This document shows positions 59,970 to 64,000 of a DNA stretch of 64,000 bases, piece by piece. Position 1 is the first letter of the stretch, and each line of letters begins with the position of its first letter. The notes beneath the pieces are model-generated. The model was not told the DNA's origin. It worked only from the letters and a program-made list of their open reading frames with translations, and did not search any database. This DNA comes from Chryseobacterium sp. SNU WT5 (GTDB taxonomy: Bacteria; Bacteroidota; Bacteroidia; Flavobacteriales; Weeksellaceae). The translations under genes were made by a program, and so were the position numbers. The DNA lies in contig NZ_CP041687.1 in assembly GCF_007362475.1 (NCBI RefSeq), forward strand, positions 620,001 through 684,000, in the 5' to 3' direction.

Positions 59970-61166
59970 TTACACCAATTCTCCTTTAAACGCTTTCTGC
60001 AGAAGACAGTTGAACAAATCTTCACTTTCTTTGAGTTCCTGCTTTGCCAGTTCTTTTTGCTGTTCGATTAAAGCGATTTTTTCGGCAAACTGTTTTTGGA
60101 GGGCTATGGACGGAAGAATAATTTCAAAATTTTCTAATTGATCTTTTGTTATTGCTTCCCTTGTTGCGCCACCTTGAGAACTTACACCTAAAAGTTTTGC
60201 CTTGCTATTTGGCGATATTAATAAATGAAGTAAAAAAACAGAATTTAAAATTGAGGATTTAGGTCTTAAAATTGATACATGTTGATTAACTCTTGCTGGT
60301 AATAACTCATCTGGAACAATAGTAGATCTTGCTACTGAGGCTCCTGTTATATTTATCAAGACATCATTTTTCTCTAAACTTACATTCTTCAGTTTATTAG
60401 CCTGTCTTTCATCTATGAAAGCTAAATCTTTCATTTTAAAAAAATTGTCGTGAATGTTTAAACTTCTAATCAGGGAAATCCCTTCTTCATGATATGCATC
60501 TTTACCCCCACTCGGAGTAGATCCGCTACCAATTTTAGATGTTATTTTTTTCAAATTCTCTAGCTTCCAACCCTTCTCATTTTTCACCGGATCTCCAAAC
60601 ATCTCCAAAAAGATAGATTGTGCTAGAGTGTCATATTTGATTAATAAAGTCTTATTATTTAATCTTAATATGTCAGCAGTATCAAGTATGTCAACTATTT
60701 TTTGTTGAACTTTTAATGAGGGGAAAGGAATCTCTAACTCACCCAGCTTTTTTCGAGTAATCCTTTCTCTTGTCGTACCTGTTTTTTGGCGATTGATAAT
60801 GCTTCTTATTTCAGGAGAATTTAAGCAGTATTGCAAATATCTATTATTACATTTATCATTTGGTCTTAAAATACAAACATCTACAGCAGTAATATATTTA
60901 TTATTTTCTTCAAATGGAAACAGACAAGCTCTACCCAAAGGATCAGGCATTCTAGCTATCAATATATCATCTTTTCTAAGAAATGTACATCGTAGTTTTC
61001 TAGCTGTTTCTTCATTAATAAATTTTTTTGATTTGTTTACGAAATATCCGTCACCAATATCTGAAAGCTGTATTAATCTAATATCTCCATTTGCATCCTG
61101 ATCTTTACTTTCAATCCAGTCGCCATCAGTAAATAAGCATCCCTCAAGTATATCTTTCAATTTCAT
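59970..61166 (-). CDS. hsdS: Type I restriction specificity subunit
   Basis: 398 residues with the usual two target-recognition domains. TRD1 is about 1-150 (IRLIQLSDIGDGYF to YCLNSPEIRS), conserved helix 1 about 165-200 (FPSLKVQQKIVDILDTADIL), TRD2 about 205-345 (ENLKKITSKIGSGSTPSGGK), and helix 2 at the end (LPSIALQKQFAEKIALIEQQ). It sets the bipartite DNA site; this cannot be predicted here. Its ATG overlaps the hsdM stop (ATGA). Confidence 0.95.
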   Translation of the reverse strand: MKLKDILEGCLFTDGDWIESKDQDANGDIRLIQLSDIGDGYFVNKSKKFINEETARKLRCTFLRKDDILIARMPDPLGRACLFPFEENNKYITAVDVCILRPNDKCNNRYLQYCLNSPEIRSIINRQKTGTTRERITRKKLGELEIPFPSLKVQQKIVDILDTADILRLNNKTLLIKYDTLAQSIFLEMFGDPVKNEKGWKLENLKKITSKIGSGSTPSGGKDAYHEEGISLIRSLNIHDNFFKMKDLAFIDERQANKLKNVSLEKNDVLINITGASVARSTIVPDELLPARVNQHVSILRPKSSILNSVFLLHLLISPNSKAKLLGVSSQGGATREAITKDQLENFEIILPSIALQKQFAEKIALIEQQKELAKQELKESEDLFNCLLQKAFKGELV

Positions 61167-62800
61167 TTTAACAGCTCTTCTAATATTGCTAATTTCGTAC
61201 GGTTCTCTTCTTGCAGACCCTTTATATCATCAATAATTCTAGATGGTTTTTCGTAAATGAGTTCTTCATATACAACATCCTTATATCGATTAATTGAGAG
61301 ATCCCATTCATTATCTTTAATTTCCTTAAACGAAACTAGGAAAGACTGCGATATTCTATTGCTGTAATCGTGGGTAATCGTTTCGGGCATAAAATGGTTG
61401 TAGCCTAATTTTTCAGGTACTGCATTTACTTGCAACAATTCTCCGTTTTCAGCGTGCATTTTTCTGAAGAAATCGCTTTTGTAATAATGATAATGGTCTA
61501 TAATCTGCGGAAGATTAAACTTGCTGTGTAATTTTTGCTTGGTTTCCAGATCCATTGTTTCCAACGCATTTCCAAAAGAGAAAGAGGTAAACAGATCTTC
61601 ATCTACTAACAACGATCTTTTGTCGTCAAGAGATTTTCCGTCGGCCAGCATATCGTAGAACCAAACATTGTCGGTACCGCCGTTTCCAGTTTTTGTAAAA
61701 ATAATTATGGCGGTGCTAACTCCGGCGTAAGGTTTAAAAACGCCACTCGGCATAGAGATCACGGCTTCTAATTTGTTGTTGGCAATAATTTCTTCCCGAA
61801 TGCTTTTGTAGGCTTTTCCGCTTCCGAAGAGTACGCCGTCGGGAACAATCACCGCAGCACGACCACCGGTTTTCAGCTGACGGAGCATTAGTGCTAAAAA
61901 TAACAATTCTGTTTTAGAAGTATCGGTTACGTTTTTCAGTCCAGGAGAAATACTTTCTTTGTCAATTGTTCCTTTAAAAGGTGGATTGGCTAAAATCAAG
62001 GTATGTTCGTTGGCAATTGTATTATCTTTTGAAACGGCATCTACATCTAGGATGTTGGGTTCTTCCACACCGTGCAAATAAAGATTCATCGAGGCAATAC
62101 GCAACATAGTGGCATCAAACTCGGTTCCGTTGAACATCTTTCGGTTGATGTGATCTGCATATTTATCGAGCAAAGTTACGTCGTTGTGCTTATCAATATA
62201 TTCTTTTGCACCTACCAAAAACCCAGCTGTTCCCACCGATGGATCAGAAATAGTATCTTCCAGAGTTGGTTGCATAAGTTCCACCATCATTTTGATGATG
62301 TGTCTCGGTGTACGAAATTGCCCTGCAGTACCGCCGCCTTCTAGTTTAGACAAAAGATATTCATAGATATCACCTTTCGTGTCTTGATGAGTCATATCGA
62401 TATTGCCAAGCTTTTCGATCACCTGATCCAAAACGGAAGGTTTTGAAATCCCAAATGTTGCACCTTTCATGTGAGTGGCAAAAAGGCTGGTTTCTTTTCC
62501 TAATGAACGGATGAATGGGAAAATTCCATCAATGGTATTTGAAAAAATCAGATGTCTTGCGTTGACATCCATTTCCTTAAGATTTTTCCAACGGAAATTT
62601 TGTTGGTCTTCCGTGAAAATGGGTGTGTATGTAAAACCACGTTTAGCTTTGAGCTCGTTTCTGATTTCTTTTTCATCAAGATCTTTAATGAAAATCAAGT
62701 AGGTAAGCTGCTCTACAATGGTTATGGTATTGGTAACACCTCCTGTCCAGAAGGTGTTCCATATTTGGTCTATTTGGGATTTTAATTCTCCTGTGATCAT
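61163..62800 (-). CDS. hsdM: Type I restriction modification methyltransferase
   Basis: 545 residues, N6-adenine methyltransferase with an N-terminal helical domain. SAM motif I is DPSVGTAGFLVG, catalytic motif IV is LILANPPFKG (NPPF), and GQFRTPRHIIKMMVELMQP precedes them. It forms M2S with HsdS to protect host DNA, and with HsdR to restrict. It begins 15 nt after the receiver-protein gene, and hsdS is coupled to its end. Confidence 0.96.
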   Translation of the reverse strand: MITGELKSQIDQIWNTFWTGGVTNTITIVEQLTYLIFIKDLDEKEIRNELKAKRGFTYTPIFTEDQQNFRWKNLKEMDVNARHLIFSNTIDGIFPFIRSLGKETSLFATHMKGATFGISKPSVLDQVIEKLGNIDMTHQDTKGDIYEYLLSKLEGGGTAGQFRTPRHIIKMMVELMQPTLEDTISDPSVGTAGFLVGAKEYIDKHNDVTLLDKYADHINRKMFNGTEFDATMLRIASMNLYLHGVEEPNILDVDAVSKDNTIANEHTLILANPPFKGTIDKESISPGLKNVTDTSKTELLFLALMLRQLKTGGRAAVIVPDGVLFGSGKAYKSIREEIIANNKLEAVISMPSGVFKPYAGVSTAIIIFTKTGNGGTDNVWFYDMLADGKSLDDKRSLLVDEDLFTSFSFGNALETMDLETKQKLHSKFNLPQIIDHYHYYKSDFFRKMHAENGELLQVNAVPEKLGYNHFMPETITHDYSNRISQSFLVSFKEIKDNEWDLSINRYKDVVYEELIYEKPSRIIDDIKGLQEENRTKLAILEELLK

Positions 62801-62815
62801 TTATTATAATTCTAA

Positions 62816-63733
62816 TTAAATATTTTCTTTATAGGTTTTTTTAAACCATAATAACAATTCTAAAAGTCCTGAAAACATTGATTGAACTGCATAATTTGAT
62901 ATAAGCTCGCCCGTGTATTGTGCCTTATCCAAATGATGAATGTACGTGCCGCAAGTAAGATATATCCATTCTTGCAAAGTTTCTATTTCAGAAGTCTGAT
63001 ATTCTAGTGATGTAGCTTGCCAATTACTTGTGGCAGATTTATTTCCGGAAAGATGGGCATTCTTTTTTCTGAAAGATAACGCAACTGGTAAAACCCTAAT
63101 ACCTTCAAGCTTTAAAAAAATACTTTCTTGAATACTTCTAATATTAGTAAGAATCCCTTTCAATTCAGCTCTGCTTTCATAACGTGGCATTTTAAATATT
63201 GAAAGTAATTGATCTTCTACATCTTCAGACAAAATACCTTCTTCAAAAATTGAAAAAATCTCTGCATTTTGTACTTTTATTATTCTTTCAGGATTAACAT
63301 CTGCATTTTTTTTTATCTCATTGAGCAACTCAGTAAGATCCTCATCCTTACTTTTGTCGAATACTTTACCATCTGCAAAAGAACTATCTTTAAATAATTC
63401 TACAAAACTATTTTTATCTTTTACAAATGACGGCTGTCCCGAGTAAATAAACCAAGGCAAAATTTTATTCTGTGCTTTTAGCTCTGATAGAAATTTTGCT
63501 ACTTCGCCAAATGCGCTATCATCAATATTGCTACCCTGATGATCAGCAGTTTTGAAGAATAGACCATCCAAAATTATAGCATCATAATGTTTATAATTAT
63601 TTTTTAGCTCATCAATTCCTTCAATAGCATTGGAATACCCAATAAGTTGAACATTTTCTAGTAATGCTTCATCTTTTATAGATTGAAAATTAGCATGCTC
63701 ATCATCAAACCATAGTACTTTGTATTTTTTCAT
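62816..63733 (-). CDS. Receiver-domain protein with non-standard helical output domain
   Basis: 305 residues. The N-terminal receiver has the full phosphorylation set: Asp10/Asp11 in LWFDDEH, phospho-acceptor Asp56 in AIILDGLFF, Ser98 in FIYSGQP, and Lys127 in VFDKSKDED. The C-terminal part (165-305) is mostly helical and has no helix-turn-helix. It includes FRKKNAHLSG, an R-x4-H pattern seen in HEPN ribonucleases, and LEYQTSEIETLQEWIYLTCG. The RNase idea is only a suggestion. Its start overlaps the kinase stop (ATGA), and hsdM follows 15 nt later. Confidence 0.82.
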   Translation of the reverse strand: MKKYKVLWFDDEHANFQSIKDEALLENVQLIGYSNAIEGIDELKNNYKHYDAIILDGLFFKTADHQGSNIDDSAFGEVAKFLSELKAQNKILPWFIYSGQPSFVKDKNSFVELFKDSSFADGKVFDKSKDEDLTELLNEIKKNADVNPERIIKVQNAEIFSIFEEGILSEDVEDQLLSIFKMPRYESRAELKGILTNIRSIQESIFLKLEGIRVLPVALSFRKKNAHLSGNKSATSNWQATSLEYQTSEIETLQEWIYLTCGTYIHHLDKAQYTGELISNYAVQSMFSGLLELLLWFKKTYKENI

Positions 63734-64000
63734 ATTCCTGGTATTAGTGGGAATGTTAATTCCATTGTTGTTACATATTCATCTTCGATACCATCAGGGC
63801 CTGTTTCATCGGTAAAACTAAAATATCCTCTATGTAGTTTCATAACATCATTTACAAACCATAAACCGATCCCATCTCCCGGATTACTACCTAAAGAACT
63901 GCCTTTACGAACCATAGATTCAAATGTGATTTCTTCAGATAATAGTTTTCCTGTATTACTAAAATCTATTTGTACAGTAAAATCAGTAAAATCATATAAA
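63730..64000 (-). CDS. Sensor histidine kinase ATPase domain, C-terminal end (cut by window edge)
   Basis: The frame is open to the window edge; 89 codons are visible. It reads FTVQIDFSNTGKLLSEEITF, then FESMVRKGSSLGSNPGDGIG and LWFVNDVMKLHRGYFSFTD. This is the second half of a HATPase_c domain: a G1-like box where DxGxGI is replaced by FSNTG, an F-box-like FESMVRKG, and the G2 box GDGIGLWFV. An earlier Met at 63915 is internal, not the start. It ends exactly at the receiver gene's ATG, so the two form a coupled pair. Confidence 0.8.
   Translation of the reverse strand, partial: LYDFTDFTVQIDFSNTGKLLSEEITFESMVRKGSSLGSNPGDGIGLWFVNDVMKLHRGYFSFTDETGPDGIEDEYVTTMELTFPLIPGI

Noticed and set aside
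63730-63915. Kinase fragment as a complete 61-residue protein
   Set aside because: The frame stays open upstream to the window edge with further HATPase-like sequence, so the Met at 63915 is internal.
47964-64000. Defence island as a prophage or integrative element
   Set aside because: No integrase, phage structural or conjugation gene and no att-like repeat seen within the window; the right boundary is outside.

Overview
The window looks like a chromosome segment of a Bacteroidota, most likely a Weeksellaceae/Chryseobacterium-type flavobacterium. Evidence: promoters of the TTG-N19/20-TAnnTTTG type, start codons with no visible Shine-Dalgarno, a protease with a type IX secretion (T9SS) sorting tail, a PafA phosphatase whose active-site residues match the Elizabethkingia enzyme one for one, and a 16S rRNA whose 3' end lacks the CCTCC anti-Shine-Dalgarno core.

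Layout. 1-13.8 kb: two tandem rRNA operons on the minus strand (16S, tRNA-Ile, tRNA-Ala, 23S, 5S; the left one runs off the window). They share a 4.5-kb near-identical direct repeat that includes three tandem rrn promoters. The spacer between them holds an intact IS256-family element with an 8-bp target duplication and a decayed ISAon1-type transposase. A (GA)22 microsatellite marks where the repeat homology ends. 13.8-25.7 kb: housekeeping genes (gcvH, aldehyde dehydrogenase, ABC exporter, truA, phosphodiesterase, Ppx/GppA, cdd) and a stress pair, yciF-like then katE. 25.7-47.6 kb: FAD-binding protein, a degenerate DUF892 paralogue, Old Yellow Enzyme, hemL, a LysM glucosaminidase, D-cysteine desulfhydrase-like enzyme, small membrane proteins, an M4 protease with T9SS signal, pafA, mdh, the cysteine pair cysE-cysK, a Nei/Fpg-like protein, PAP2, NdpA-like, TPR and thioredoxin-like proteins.

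48-64 kb is a minus-strand defence island. From right to left it carries a histidine-kinase ATPase end, a receiver-domain protein, hsdM, hsdS, an HNH nuclease, a PD-(D/E)XK nuclease and hsdR; several are joined by 4-nt ATGA overlaps. Then come a short type II CBASS (CD-NTase, E2-like protein, HNH-SAVED effector Cap5), a RhuM-Fic protein, a solitary AbiEi-type regulator and a coiled-coil protein of unknown role.

Most unusual: (1) a two-component pair translationally coupled to a type I restriction operon that also carries two extra nucleases; (2) three tandem 50-51-nt repeats in the mdh leader that encode mini-ORFs, one ending in an ATGA overlap with the mdh start; (3) a RhuM-Fic gene placed behind a fossil of the AbiEi gene start with the same perfect inverted-repeat operator; (4) the loss of the 16S anti-SD core; (5) a Nei/Fpg-like protein with serine in place of the catalytic N-terminal proline. 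All family assignments are from reading the sequence; no database search was possible.
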